From NCBI GenBank assembly GCA_023101725.1, contig JALJCO010008721.1, positions 1 to 64,000 on the forward strand: a stretch of DNA of 64,000 bases, in the 5' to 3' direction. The DNA is from Atherinomorus stipes. Its lineage: Eukaryota; Chordata; Actinopteri; Atheriniformes; Atherinidae. Numbering within the stretch: the stretch's first letter is position 1; every line of letters starts with the position of its first letter. A program made the position numbers and the translations under genes. Of the stretch, positions 44,322 to 56,462 are shown piece by piece. A model generated the notes under the pieces. It ran no database searches. It saw only the letters and a list, made by a program, of their open reading frames with translations, and was not told the DNA's origin.

Positions 44322-46380
44322 TCAAATCCGTGTATCATTCGTTCTTTCTATTTTTAATCCTAAATCAAAAATCCAAAAACGAAATCGTGGTGAAACTATT
44401 TTGTTTTTTGTTTTTAATTATAACACAAAAAAGAAAAATGGCATGTTTTTTTATATTTTGATTTTAGAATCAGATCAAAAATACAGAATTGAATAACGGG
44501 ACAAAGAACTAAATTCGATTTCAATATTTTATTGTTCGGGGGTTTAGTGACCCAGAAGTTTTGTAAGGCGTTACCGTTAGAAGTCAAGCATGGACTGTGC
44601 GACCTGCACATGGACCTCGCGCCCACATTACTGCTGTCTGTGTGCTTTTTTTTCTTTTTAATAAATACATTAATCACATTCGATTTTCGTCTTTCTGTGT
44701 TGGTCACATAAAACAACTAGAAAAATACAATCACGGTGGATTTACATATAGGAAAAAGACTAATCAAGATCTCCAACTTTGATGTGTGATTTGAAAATAA
44801 TTTGTTAGCTCACACAGATTTAAGGAACTGTGAGATTGCACTCAGGATTTTAACTCTTCCTGTAACGGTGGCATCGGGTAAGCGAAGCTTTTTAAAGTTG
44901 AGACTAACCTTATTAAAAAATTATTTGCGCACATAACGGATTGTGCAGGTTTGCACTATAGCCTATTCGTTAGAAATGTAATAAGCCTACATTCAAACTG
45001 GATTATAAAGACTGAGTATTCAGCGAAGAAAGCAAGAAAGTGATGGCATGATCAATTATTGGGATAGATTATGCATGGTAAGTAAATTGTTAAAAATGTA
45101 AAGATGTGAAGCTGTAGCCGACAATAAATGATCATATATTATGAATGAAACGCGTCAGCTGGTTTAAGTTTGACAATGAAGGGAAAAGTGACTTTATGTA
45201 GGACATTTATTGCGCGCGCACACCACTGGACATTTATCCAGCCCCCCTGATCATTATCATGTGATCCTGCAAATGTGATTTATCAGATTTATCTGGTGGT
45301 AGCACTAACTGCAGTCGCAGGCGCGCCGTGTCTGACACGGTTGCGGTGGGAGCTGCTGCTCTGTAGAGGTCGGAACTACACCGCACCGCAGCCGGTGGAA
45401 ATCCGCCTTAAAGCAGGGTTTCCCAACCCTGGTCCTCAGGGGGTCGCAGGTTCATGATTCAGGACATTATGGTTCTTAAAAACGCGTTCTTTCCTGAGGT
45501 AATCTGAATAATCCTCCAGCAGCGCCAGCGCATCTGGAGCATTACGTACGGGGGTAGACGCGTGTTCATGTCTGTCAGACTGTTTCCACCTTGACAGACT
45601 GATATTGTAAATCAGTGGAAGAAGCTATAATGATGATGATGTGACAGTTGAGGGTCCTTCATCATGTCTCTGGAGACGTCTCTTTGGCTGAATGGTCAGC
45701 GCGCGCGACTCACCGGCAGACTGCGGTATAAACCCGCCTGCCCGGCGCATTTTGCCTTATACCGCACTGATAGTAACAAAATTATTCTGCTGCTAACAGA
45801 TCTGTAACATGAAATATTTAAAGAACAAATGAATATTGTGTAAAAATCAAACATTCAGTCCCTCCTACTGCAGAATGGTCTGATCTTTGCTTGGTAACCA
45901 CACGTTGAGACTAATCGACTTACAGTAGAGACCCACAGCTCCCCCCTTCCCGCGCCATTGGGCAGGGGTCCCTGAGGACCAGGGACCCCTTTAGGACTCT
46001 GCCCTAAAGGAAGAGGACATGACTACCGAAAAAATAAGAAGGATTTTCCAGGTATACATTTTCACAAAGAAACTTTTGGGTGAGCTGCCACCATGGTAAT
46101 AGTGTAAACCAGTACAACTACCGTGCGCAAAGCCGTTTCGTTTCCGGGTCACCAAACCCCCGAACAATAAAATATTAAAATCGAATTTAGTCTTGTGTCC
46201 CGTTATTCCATTTTGTATTTTTGATCTGATTCTAAAATCAAAATATAAAAAAACGTGCCATTTTTCTTTTTTGTGTTACAATTAAAAACAAAAAACAAAA
46301 TAGTTTCACCACGATTTCATTTTTGGATTTTTGATTTAGGATTAAAAATAGAAAGAACGAATGATACACGGATTTTGTCA
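44322..46380. mobile_element. DNA element with ~230-bp TIRs
   Basis: Inverted repeats at 44322-44552 and 46147-46380 share CCGTGTATCATTCGTTCTTT at the outside and TATTGTTCGGGGGTTTAGTG at the inside, with about 90% identity by eye. The arms are AT-rich and full of AAAA/TTTT runs. The interior has no recognised transposase and carries a nested MITE (45414-46001). Superfamily unknown. Confidence 0.75.
45414..46001. mobile_element. Nested hAT-type MITE with tRNA-like segment, 588 bp
   Basis: Ends CAGGGTTTCCCAACCCTGGT...CAGGG and CCCTGAGGACCAGGGACCCC...CTCTG. The TSD is CCTTAAAG (45406-45413) against CCCTAAAG (46002-46009), 7 of 8 matching. Inside, TGGCTGAATGG (45685-45695) fits a pol III A box exactly, and GGTATAAACCC (45724-45734), in a short GCGG/CCGC stem, is a weak B box. 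Confidence 0.7.
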
Positions 46381-46647
46381 GAGGGTGTTGATTCAGAAAA
46401 ATGACATCAAAGATGAAGAAGAGAAACTTTACCTGTTTGGAGATCGAGGTTACTGACTGAGATCTGAGCAGCAGAATTAAAGGAGGTAAAAGCCGAGCAG
46501 TGGAGAATAAATCACAAGAGCTGTAAATGTTGTGTCGCCTGTTTGTTCCACTGTTGCAGAAGTAAAAATGAAAATAATTTAATTCGAAAACGGTGTCAAA
46601 AAGACCTTTAGTTAAAGGCATATGGCACCCCTGGGTAAAATTGAGCC

Positions 46648-46664
46648 CCCCCCCCCCCCCCGGA
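46648..46664. repeat. Poly-C tract
   Basis: A run of about 17 C. Confidence 0.9.
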
Positions 46665-46899
46665 GTCCCCTGAGTTGGACAAGTGGGCATAAGCGTTTTC
46701 TAACCGACCCAGTCATTCTCTGAATCTGGTAGCACTGACTTTAGCTTAGCTTAGCATAGTTGCTGTAGTCTGGCACATCCACTAGCACCACTTGGCAAAA
46801 GTGAAATAATTAACTAAAGATTTTTTTCCAATTACGTTTCGTGACCAGCACATTCTGATCGAGTACAAACGAGAAACAGATTTCACATCAAAGGACTGA

Positions 46900-47101
46900 C
46901 TAGGTGGCATTCAATAGGGTAACTACATGCCGCTGAAGTACAGGCCAATCACAGGTGAAGCACCGCGGATAGTAACAGAGGCAGCATGCATGCGCAGCAT
47001 CCTAGGGTTGCCACAGGATGCTCGTCAAATGAAGTCTGTGCAGCACCTTAAATATTGCATTTTCCTGCCAATGACCTTTGGTTTTGTTACACACTGCACC
47101 T
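46900..47101. mobile_element. TTAA-type element end, family 7
   Basis: The sequence ends GTTACACACTGCACCT followed by TTAA (47102-47105); read inward this is AGGTGCAGTGTGTAAC, a very common fish repeat terminus. The other end was not found, so the left limit is a guess. Confidence 0.55.
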
Positions 47102-47105
47102 TTAA

Positions 47106-48203
47106 GTCTTTATGAGCTGAAAAATAGCTGATTAAAAAAAAATACTTTCATCCCCCATAGTCAGCAATGCAATGGATGAATGGATTAGTGCTACCAATGT
47201 GTGAGACATACTTATACAAGAAAACAGAAAATTAAGAGTGATTAAAACAGGTTGGAAAAACACCTGCATTTGTAATTGTATGTTGTGTGTAATTAATGAA
47301 CCACTGATATTTTCTGAGACAAACGTGTGTTGCCGCTGACCTGCACCTGAGGGTTCTTTGTTTGCTGAAGGTGAGGAGCGCTGCATGTTGGAATCTGCCA
47401 TCATCTGTTGACTCTGTCACAGCCGTTTCCACAGATCTTATCCTTCGTTTGTGGTTTACGCTGTTTTTCTTTCTCTGAAACGGAGTTCAAGAGGGTGTTA
47501 ACAACTAAGATAAACAATCCCACAGTCAAGGCAGCCGAGCAGCTTAGCTGGTGGATCTATACAGAGCAACACTTGAAGAGTTTATTTGCAAAAGCAGTTA
47601 ACTCCATTTTTTCTAAATGGTGTTTGTTTTTGCAAATGAACTCTTCACTTGTTTTTCTTTTCTTTTTTTCTTTTCATTTCTTGGTATTTTGTATGTGCAG
47701 CACTTTGGAGACATGTTCTGACTTAAATGTAAAGTGGATTGGATTGAGAGGAAACTTTTCTTTAATTTCTCATCATTTTCACTATGATTGGTAGTTCATG
47801 GTGGTGATGAAGACAAACAAGCCAGTTCAGATTTGATAGTCATAAAACTGGACCAAATCAAATGGAAAATCTTCATGTTTTAGTTTTGTTGGTCAATCCT
47901 CAAACATTTTATTGCTCACATGATTAATTTACTGAATTGAATCAACTTTAAGGGTCACCAGGCCAGCGTAAGCTTTATCACATAGGAAAGTTTAAAGTAT
48001 GATCTTAAAGCTCGAGCCACTGGCTGTTTCCTGAAGCCAAACTGGGAGATGGAGCCTGATGAATGAAGGAACCACAAGTAAACCATCAGGAGTAGCACAT
48101 CAAACATCATCCCTGAAATATAAATCTCAGATCATAACTTAAAACTACACACAAACTTGAACAGTGAGTGAACAATAATCCTGAAAAAGTAGATGAGCAC
48201 TGA
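47106..48203. other. No identified feature
   Basis: The frame at 47408-47794 ends in hydrophobic and phenylalanine-rich sequence with no domain. Nothing else is supported. Confidence 0.4.
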
Positions 48204-48621
48204 GGCCCTGATTTTATGAAAGGTTTGCGTGTACTAAAATGAGTGCTATCCTGATGCACACGCAATAATCAGCCACAGCTGAATTACTTCAGAGCGTAAC
48301 GAGGTTTGCGCTTGTTAAACAGGTAAAATAGTCCCTGCAATCCATTTTGCATGTTAACCTGCATTTTGCATCGATAAATATCTAATCTGGGCGTTTTCTT
48401 TAAACAACTCTGCTTTGCACACATAATGTGATTTATCAACCATGCAAGTGTGGTAACCTCAGAAAAAAAGGTGCAGTCCTTTTTTTCGTATTTGCTTGCT
48501 TTAACATTATTTTACTTACCTTTTATCTGTACCGGTGGAATATTGCATACAAAAAAATACTCCAGCTTCTAACATAAAGTAGTTAACATTTTTCCATATT
48601 TTCCAATGTGAAATGGTATTA

Positions 48622-49179
48622 ATAGGGGATTATCACGCTTACCGGAACTTCCCGGTATTTGGACACTTCCTCTTCCGGGCCATGTTAACGACAGCCGTTC
48701 CTGCTCTGTTATACTGTTTAAATCGGATAAACTCCAAACATACTCAAGTTTTCATTCTAGACTGAAATGATACTAAGGAAGAAGTGGATCAAAGAGATCG
48801 ATTCGCCGCGGTGAAGGGCCAAACTTTATAATAAAACACACGTTTGTTTGTCGCCGGTGGGGCACAACACCGGCACTTCACAGCATGCTAGCATTAGCCA
48901 GCTAGCGTTTACTGACGTGCTTAACATTGTGCGTCTTAAAACACACAAACATCTGAAAATCGGGTCTGAACCTCCCCGTTTCCAGTGGAACAACTGGGGA
49001 CTGCCAAGAAAGGAGACGCTTTCAGATGCTTGTGTGTTTTCAGCCGCACAAAGTTAGGCACGTTATCGAGCTGGCTAATGCTAACAGTATAACAGAGCAG
49101 GAACGGCTGTTGTTAACATGGCCCGGAAGAGGAAGTGCCCAAATACCGGGAACTTACGGTAAGCGTGATAATCCCCTAT
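48622..49179. mobile_element. Long-arm palindromic MITE, 558 bp
   Basis: The arms match for about 100 bp: ATAGGGGATTATCACGCTTA with TACCGG...CTTCCTCTTCCGGGCCATGT, and the complement at 49080-49179. It has the potential to fold into a very stable hairpin. Flanks TTA and TCA suggest a 3-bp target. Non-coding. Confidence 0.85.
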
Positions 49180-49180
49180 T

Positions 49181-49954
49181 CATGAGGAACTGAAGAGCAG
49201 AACCAATGATGCAGAACAGAGTTGCACTCCTGTTCCCCTAGGAGAGGCACTTCCGCCCTCCCCTCAGAGGAAATTCAGGAAGAGGAACGAACGGTTTACG
49301 TCTTCATTCCTCCACACCTTTTACCTGTGTTTTCAGGTCAGTACTGTGTCTAACCTACATAAAAACGTCTTTAGAAGCAAGACTTTTTGTAGCGATGTTA
49401 TTTGCAGTGTTTATATCGAACTTTAGTGTCAAACAGTGTTTTAAAACATGAGAATGTCAGTGGGCACGCGAGGCGACCGCTGTGAAAAATAGCGCGCTTT
49501 GCGCGGCGGCCATTACATTGCATTAACACTCCTGTGAACCTCCGTGCACCTCATTATCATTATTGTTTACATGAATAAGTACCTTTTCAACTGCTCTGGC
49601 CCTGAACACTTGGAAGTACTTTGTGAATTGTTCTTCTTTTATATTGTTAATGAGATGAAGAAATGTGTGAATGAGTTTAAAACCGAAGTGCACTTAGAAT
49701 TTACACCTAAACTTGATTCTTTGAATTAATTATGTTCTACATTTATATTCCCAATGCAACCTGTTATTTGTCAGTCATTGACAGATTTGTTGAACAGCAT
49801 TATTTTGGTTAACAAAGCCATAAATGTTAATTTGTTGTAACTTGTAGCTTACTAAGTACATTGTTTACTGAGATGAAACCAGCAAAAGTGGCTGAGGAAG
49901 ATAATTACACAAAACCCATTGTGTTTACATTTTAGTCATGTGGAATCTTAAACT
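49181..49954. other. Interior of the outer element, nothing coding recognised
   Basis: The small frame at 49544-49729 has no domain. Sequence is unique within the window. Confidence 0.4.
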
Positions 49955-49955
49955 A

Positions 49956-50873
49956 AAGTGGGGAGAACAAGTATTTGATACACTGTTGATTTTTCAGGTT
50001 TTCCCACTTGCAAAGCATGTAGAAGACTGTAATTTTCATCATAGGTACTCTTCAACTGTGAGTGATCCAGAAAAATGCAATCTATGATTTTTAAAAAATT
50101 AATTTCCATTTTATTGTGTGAAATAAGTATTTGATCATCTATCAACCATTAAGAATTTTGGCTCTCAAAGACATGTTAGTTCTTCTTTAAGAAGCCCTCC
50201 TGTTCTCCACTCATTACCTGTATTAACTGCACCTGTTTGAACTCGTTACCTGTATAAAAGACACCTGTCCACACACTCAATCAATCAGACTTCAGCATCT
50301 CCACAATGCCCAAGACCAGAGAGCTGTGTAAGGACATCAGGGATAAAATTGTAGACCTGCACAAGGCTGGGTTGGGCTACAGGACAATAGGCAAGCAGCT
50401 TGGTGAGAAGGCAACAACAGTTGGTGCAATTATTAGAAAATGGAAGAAATACAAAATAACGGAAAATCTCCCTCGGTCTGGGGCGCCATGCAAGATCTCA
50501 CCTCGTGGAGCATCATTGATCTTGAGGAAGGTGAGGAATGAGCCCAGAACTACACGGCAGGACCTGGTCAATGACCTGAATAGAGCTGGGACCACAGTCT
50601 CAAAGAAAACAATCAGTAACACTCTACGCCGTCAAGGATTAAAATCCTGCAGTGCACGCAAGGTGCCCTTCCTCAAGCTAACGCATGTCAAAGCCCGTCT
50701 GATGTTTGCAAATGACCATCTGAATGATCCAGAGGAGGAATGGGAGAAGGTCATGTGGTCTGATGAGACAAAAATAGAACTTTTTGGTCTAAACTCCACT
50801 CGTCATGTTTGGAGGAAGAAGAATGATGAGTACAAACCCAAGAACACCATCCCAACCGTGAAGCATGGCGGTG
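49956..50873 (+). mobile_element. Tc1 element, 3'-truncated
   Basis: The left terminal repeat begins AAGTGGGGAGAACAAGTATT after TA (49954-49955), followed by about 340 bp of untranslated leader and the transposase. The right half and right TIR are absent; the sequence switches to unrelated DNA at about 50873. Confidence 0.8.
50306..50873 (+). pseudogene. Tc1 transposase, N-terminal 189 residues
   Basis: ATG 50306 opens [20 protein letters not shown] with no lesion up to residue 189. Residues 1-50 form the first helix-turn-helix, followed by a basic GRPR-like hook (LPRSGAPCK, 55-63). A second helix-turn-helix spans about 70-120. The DDE domain begins at [16 protein letters not shown], where the first catalytic aspartate is residue 153, and continues to VWRKKND and TVKHGG. 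Homology stops there, so the second aspartate and the catalytic glutamate are missing. The frame runs on by chance for 49 codons to 51022. The DNA-binding half is intact, so any product could bind Tc1 ends but not cut. There is no evidence of expression. Confidence 0.85.
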
Positions 50874-50879
50874 CATCCG

Positions 50880-52100
50880 CCCAGTGCTGCTCCTCTCCGG
50901 ACCCGCCTGCTGTGCTGGAGCTGCTGGTGCTGTCCCACATGCACCCTTGCCGTGCGCAATTTATGTCAAACTATCTTCAAGTTTTCATTTGTTCCAACGT
51001 CTCCTTATCCATGCCCTCATAAACTGGTCTCTCCTCAGGCTCTGCAAGGATACCTCTGGTATTGTTTTTGTTTTATAACCTATTCTACATTCTATATTGT
51101 ATTTACCTCTTCCACTGATATTTCTATCTCCATCAGGTCAAGGTTCATTTTGTGTTTGCATGGCAAAGCAGTACAGCTAAATCCTCATTTAATAAGTGCT
51201 GTTTGCGCCTGTTACCGATTGCGTGGATAATGTGAAGCGTGGGATACACTGCGTGATATTTTCAATCGTTGCTCACAGCCCCAACTCAGATTGTGTGAAT
51301 CAATTGCAGTTCAAAAGTTCACAGCTTGTGACGTATGTCCTCACACTGGACCGACGCTCAGATGCGATCTGAATATTCACACATCTGTCCTCAAAGACAG
51401 GTTGGGGTCTTTAACAATCCCAACATGCAACTCGATAAATAGAGGGAGGCTAGTAGTAGAAGAAGAAGACGGAAAAGAAAAAGAGGGAAAAGAAGAAAAC
51501 GACAACAACAGCAACAGAATGCTATCACCAAAAAGAACCCGCTGCATTGCGAATTGCGCTGTTCTTTGGGAAGAATTTGCCAAAAAGAAAAGTGACGAAG
51601 TCGTGTGTGGCCAAGGAATTAGCTGACCAGACATGGTCACAACTGTCACGCCAGGTCGCCATGATGCCTCTGGTTTACGTCTGTTTTTTTTTTGCACGCA
51701 TGCTAAATGTGAAAATCTCCAAGAAAAGAGTTCTCAATCTGGTCATGGAGCCACTTCAACGTGCGATTCACTCACGAGCGACGACCAAAATATTAAACAG
51801 GTTTGATTTCCTTGCGGATTTCTTGATTCTGAAGAAGAAGGGCAGCGCCCGAAACGTCACTGACTGTTTTGTTTGGTAAATAAACCACTTTGGGAGCTAC
51901 ACTAGTGTGCGGATCCATATTTTCTATCGTCTTGTTATCTGCATTATTTTTCATGGTCCAGCACCAACTTTTTTAGGATGTGTGTGATTTTGGACCTTTT
52001 TTTTTTCTCTTTTTCTAATTTTCTTGTGACCCCCGAAAACGTCCAAAAGTCGCACAGGGTTTGCCAGGCTTTAGTAGATTGCCCGCTAACAGTGACAACA
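50880..52100. other. Interior of the outer element after the Tc1 break
   Basis: Unique sequence. The frame 51291-51626 has a charged region EEEDGKEKEGKEE and RCIANCAVLWEEFAKKKS but no family I recognise. Confidence 0.4.
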
Positions 52101-52140
52101 TGGCACACGCAATCTTACAGCACCTTAGTAAATCAGGGCC

Positions 52141-53667
52141 TAAATATTTTTATCTGTACTGTCTGAATAAATGGCTGCCTCCTTCCTCACTGGGGAATTA
52201 AATGTCCTCATGCAAGTGCAGATGGCACATCCTGACAGGAAACTGGTCTTTGCGGCACATTTGAGTGAAAGAGAAATCACTTCAAAGTTGGTTGTTATCA
52301 GACCAAATGTGTAGATGGGAGTAAAGTTTCTCATGATGTAATTATTATTACTGTGTGTGTGTTAAAGCAGCTGTTGTTGGTCGGTCCCTGATGACATCAC
52401 TGTGGTTTGGTTAATGATGGAAGCCAAGCTACAGGTACAGATGGTCAACAGGAGACAGTTACCAGCAACACACACATGCACACATAAACGTTTCCATGGT
52501 TTCAGATGAAATCACTCATTCACTGAGTTTATTTTCTTGCTAACTAGAATTTAATCCTGATCTTTGCAATCCTGACATCTTATTTTACTGTTCGGACACA
52601 CAGAAGTGTTGTTAAGGGGAAAGATTTTCATTTCCACATCAGTGACTCAAATATAAACACAAATATAGGAAGTTACACTGAAAAGAGGATAACTGACATA
52701 CATAAACGTTTACGAGTCCAAACTTGCATGCTCAAAGCGTGTCCCTAAAGGTGTGTATTAACTGTGTTTAAGGTCTGCAGGGAGCTAGTTAACCAGCAGC
52801 CCGAGGGTCATCATTAGTGTAACTAAACTCCCCACTTACTCCGTCTGATGGAGCAGGAAAACAGAAAACAGAGTAAACAAAGGAGCACAGCTGGAGCTGT
52901 TGTTGGAGAGTACGTAAAACAGAAAAGGATATCTGTGAGACACCTTTATCTGGTTTGCTGCTGTGAGCTACCTGCTACAACTTCAAGCAGCTGAGGAGGC
53001 AGATTTTTATCCTGTGAAATGAGGACATGCTGTGGTTCTGGTTTTATAAACCCCAAAGCAAAGCTGCAGCCTTGTTTCAAAGTCAGTCTTAACTCTGAAT
53101 GCCTTTGTTTTAAAACAGTTGGTGCTTTAGTTCCCTGAGGAGCTCCCCAAAGACTTCCAGTGTTTTATTAAGGCTCCACGTCTGCTACACACAAAAACCA
53201 TGTGGGAACACATAAACCAACAACTGATTATTATAACTGACATATTCATGCCCAAAATAGCTTTATTTATGTCTGTCAGACTGATTTACAGGTTCACTTT
53301 TTGTTTGTGGAGTTCCACAGAGTCTAATCTAGGGCCCCTTATAGCTTTTGACTCAGGTTACATTTTGAAATCTGAACATTTTTGTCCTTCATTACGCCAA
53401 TGGTCACCTCTTATATCTGTCATATCATTCTCAACATTTCTAGGTGAAAAATCACATGAAAACTGATTTTTACAGGTTAGATAGTATTTGGATGATGCTG
53501 AATATAGCTAATTTCAGTAAAGTTGAACTTTAATTTGATATAAACAGAAACAAAAAAACCAAACAGAGAGAAAAATACATTATTTGTTTATTGTAATTTT
53601 TGATGTGTAAATCAAAGTGTTTTCATATCTCATTAAACTTATCATCTTGTCAGAAACCATTCTATTT
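52141..53667. other. No identified feature
   Basis: Unique-looking sequence between elements; no supported gene. Could be host intergenic or intronic DNA. Confidence 0.4.
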
Positions 53668-53950
53668 AAGACTGTAGCCCCCAGACTCTGGAATGACCTC
53701 CCCCTGTCCCTGCGTCTGGTTGACTCTGTGGAAACTTTTAAAAAACTGCTGAAGACGTTTTTATTTAGGAAGGCTTTTGGTTGATTTGATGGTGATTGAC
53801 TGGGTTTATTCTATTATTCTATGTTCCTGTTATATGTTCTTTTAATATGTTATGTTATTTCATTGTACCAATTATTCTTTATGTACAGCACTTTGTGATT
53901 TTTATCTGTGAAAAGCGCTTTATAAATAAATTTTACTTACTTACTTACTA
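53668..53950 (+). repeat. LINE 3' end with RT C-terminus and ACTT tail
   Basis: The first 110 bp encode APRLWNDLPLSLRLVDSVET and FKKLLKTFLFRKAF, the C-terminal motif of fish LINE reverse transcriptases. It is followed by the tail GCGCTTTATAAATAAATTTT and ACTT repeats. 5'-truncated. Confidence 0.75.
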
Positions 53951-54256
53951 TTTTATTTCAGTTTTTTTATGCACTATTTTCAGTTATTAGTTTTCTTTGT
54001 GAGGCACTGGGTGTTCTTATTTATAGATATTTACTTGCTGTTAACATTTTTAATGAAGATGAAGAAACAAAATGTGAAATATATGGGGTTTATATAATTT
54101 GCTAAAATAGAACTCAAACTTAATGTTTAATCCAAATATTGCTTGATGGTGAGATAAAAAAAAAAAAAAAGTATTTAAAAAAGCTTTTTTTTAAATTGAT
54201 GCAAAATTTAAACAAATAAAACAAGACAGATAACAGGTTAAATTATACAAATAGCA
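53951..54256. other. AT-rich spacer
   Basis: AT-rich with an A run (about 54155-54170). Nothing else seen. Confidence 0.5.
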
Positions 54257-54264
54257 GGTATATG

Positions 54265-55393
54265 CAGTGTTGGGAACATTACTTTTAAAAAGTAATTAAT
54301 TATTGTTACTAATTAATTCTCAAAAAAGTAATGGCATTAGTAACAGAGTTACAGCTTTATAAAAAATAACTAATTACTTGGAAAAGTAATTATTCCGTTA
54401 CTTTTTAATGTTTCTTTTGCTGTAACTTTAAATTAATCTTAATCTATTAAATTAATCTTTATTTTGAATTATTTGTGATAAAAGTGAATATTAGATCTGA
54501 CTAATGAATAAAATAGAAACTTTACAGAATAAATTACTAACAGAAAAAACATGGACTCTCAGACTGATGGATGTTGAAGCTCCATCTCCTCCTCAGGAGC
54601 TTCAGGTCTGCGTTGTTAAAACGGCTTCCAGTCACCATGAAGAAACAAATTTTATAATCAACTTTTCTTATCATGTTCTTGTCTTTTATCTCTGAGGAGA
54701 AACTGATATTTGTGATGATTCCAGTTTATAATTCTTCCTGTTGTGCGCGCGTGTGTTTGAGTGCGCACATTGACTCGGGTTTGCAATGAGTGAGTTCATC
54801 GGTCCTTCATCATCATCATCACTGTTTCTACTGCTCCGGGTCAGATGAAGACAGATTCAACGTGCAGAACTAGTGTCTTAGTGTTAATACTGTGTCCTCA
54901 GTATTAACTATGAACTGAATTTGGGTCATGGGTGAGAGAAATAATTTAGGGAAACTTGTTACTTAAACTATGATGCTGGTTTCTTCTTATACTGGATTCA
55001 TACTTGTGCTGCGTCTGTGTCAGGTTGGTGATGCCATCACCGCCGTACGCCCTGTATAGGTCCACAGAGGCTCAACACGAACCTCTTCAAGCCTGACATG
55101 CAACTGCTCTCGACAGAATGCAGCAACTCCTTTTTCACTCAAATGTGAGTGTATGGAGAGGCATCTGTCTGCAGCCCTGGAGACCGCAGGTTACGATTGA
55201 GTGTATGGGCAAGTGTCTCCAGGTATCTCCGTATCACTCCACCTCCTCTCTGCGAGAGCACCAGGACAATAAAGTCCCGATAAAAGTGAAACCTCTGTTC
55301 ACCAGGAACAAAATTAGTTAGTTAGCCCATTACTAAAAAAAAGTAGTGCCATTAGAAACGCTGTTCATTCTGACACCGTTATTCCCATCACTG
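54265..55393. mobile_element. hAT MITE with exact 8-bp TSD, 1129 bp
   Basis: It begins CAGTGTTGGGAACATTACTT and ends ACCGTTATTCCCATCACTG, the termini of a very common fish hAT family. The 8-bp TSD GGTATATG is exact at 54257-54264 and 55394-55401. No transposase remains; an ORF at 54504-54695 is not recognised. Confidence 0.9.
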
Positions 55394-55489
55394 GGTATAT
55401 GGAGTCTGTACAGTAAAAATGTTGTGATAATGTTGGTATTCAGGCATAGGTGCTTATTTTTATTGTTAATTTATTGGTTCTTTTTCATT

Positions 55490-55560
55490 TCAAGAAAACA
55501 AGGCCTCACGTCAAATTGAAATTTCCTTGTGGGAAAAATAAAGTATTTTTCCATTTTAAT
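55490..55560 (+). repeat. LINE 3' tail-like sequence
   Basis: GAAATTTCCTTGTGGGAAAA followed by ATAAAGTATTTTTCC resembles the 3' terminus of a fish LINE. No coding part. Confidence 0.4.
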
Positions 55561-55662
55561 TTATTTAATCAGTATTACAGGCAATAAATAAGAAAATCAA
55601 CAAATACAATGCACCCTTAGTATCCCAACTGAGCATCAGAATGAGGAAGAATGGGGATTTAA

Positions 55663-56462
55663 AGGTGCCATGACATCAAATTTCACTTTTCTGGGGTTTT
55701 GGGGGTATAATATGATCTGTTGTGCACTGATGAGGCCATGTGAATGTCCATAGTGAGAATCAAAGTTCCTGTTAATGGTCTGTCAGCTTTGTCTCTCTGC
55801 TCAGAAACAGTTGAATCAGACAGCAGGCTATCATTCTACGTAGTTCTATCATTCTACGTAATTTAATTGCTCCAATAAGAGCACACTATCAAGTAAACAG
55901 CGTCCCCCCCACCCCACCCTCCCTCTCTCTCTCCTAACGGTCTATGCACCGTCCGCTCCCCCCCCCCCCCCCTCCCTGTCTGATTCAGCTGCGTGTATGG
56001 AGCTAGTAGTAACTTCTGTGCAGTCAGGTCTGGGTTTTCAAACAAATGGATTTAAAAGAAAACTTCTGCAGCAACACTGAGGGAGGGGGCCACAACCTTG
56101 TCATTACCTGTAAGTTTATTTATTTTCTAAATGCTGTCTTGTCTGATAAACGTAGCTTACACTGTCTGAAGTGCCCATGTTGCTAGCAGTTAGCCTTTAG
56201 CAAAGTCCGACCGCAGCTTGACCTAGATTCTCCAAATAAGGTCATAGCCAAATAAGGTGTAGCCAATCAAAATGAAGTCAACGTGGTCTCCGGGTAAAGC
56301 TCCATATCATCACCGGACCCAGCTGTATTACTGAGGAAGTGAGGTCTGGCGTTTCAAAACAATACTCCGCTGTAAAAAATGCCGTTTTTTTCTTTGGAGT
56401 ATTTACATATACAGTCATGCCAACAACATAAACTAGTTTTTAACTACTATGTCATCACTCCT
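55663..56462. mobile_element. TTAA-type MITE, family 4, complete (800 bp)
   Basis: TTAA at 55659-55662 and 56463-56466. Ends AGGTGCCATGACATCA and ATGTCATCACTCCT. It contains two 18-bp ATCATTCTACGTAGTTCT-type units and a poly-C stretch (about 55958-55972). Removing it rejoins GGGATTTAAGAGACTTTGAA of Tc1. Confidence 0.9.

Larger units (their letters stand above)
48204..52140. mobile_element. GGCCCTGATTT-end element (PIF/Harbinger-like), carrying nested insertions
   Basis: Inverted ends GGCCCTGATTTTATGAAAGG and CACCTTAGTAAATCAGGGCC with further matching TTGCGTGT inside. Flanks are TGA on the left and TAA on the right, close to the 3-bp TNA target expected for PIF/Harbinger. No intact transposase was recognised. 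A frame at 51460-51640 with a lysine/glutamate-rich stretch is of unknown meaning. Nested inside are a palindromic MITE (48622-49179) and a truncated Tc1 (49956-50873). Confidence 0.6.

Noticed and set aside
45660..45755. tRNA gene
   Set aside because: The A box is good, but the B box has mismatches and the acceptor and anticodon stems do not close. It sits inside a MITE, so it is called tRNA-like only.
46604..47101. One TTAA element bounded by AGGCATATGGCACC and GCACCT
   Set aside because: The two ends are not inverted repeats of each other, so they are probably different elements.
51291..51626. 111-codon ORF as transposase of the outer element
   Set aside because: It contains a Lys/Glu-rich tract but no DDE, Myb or zinc-finger motif.
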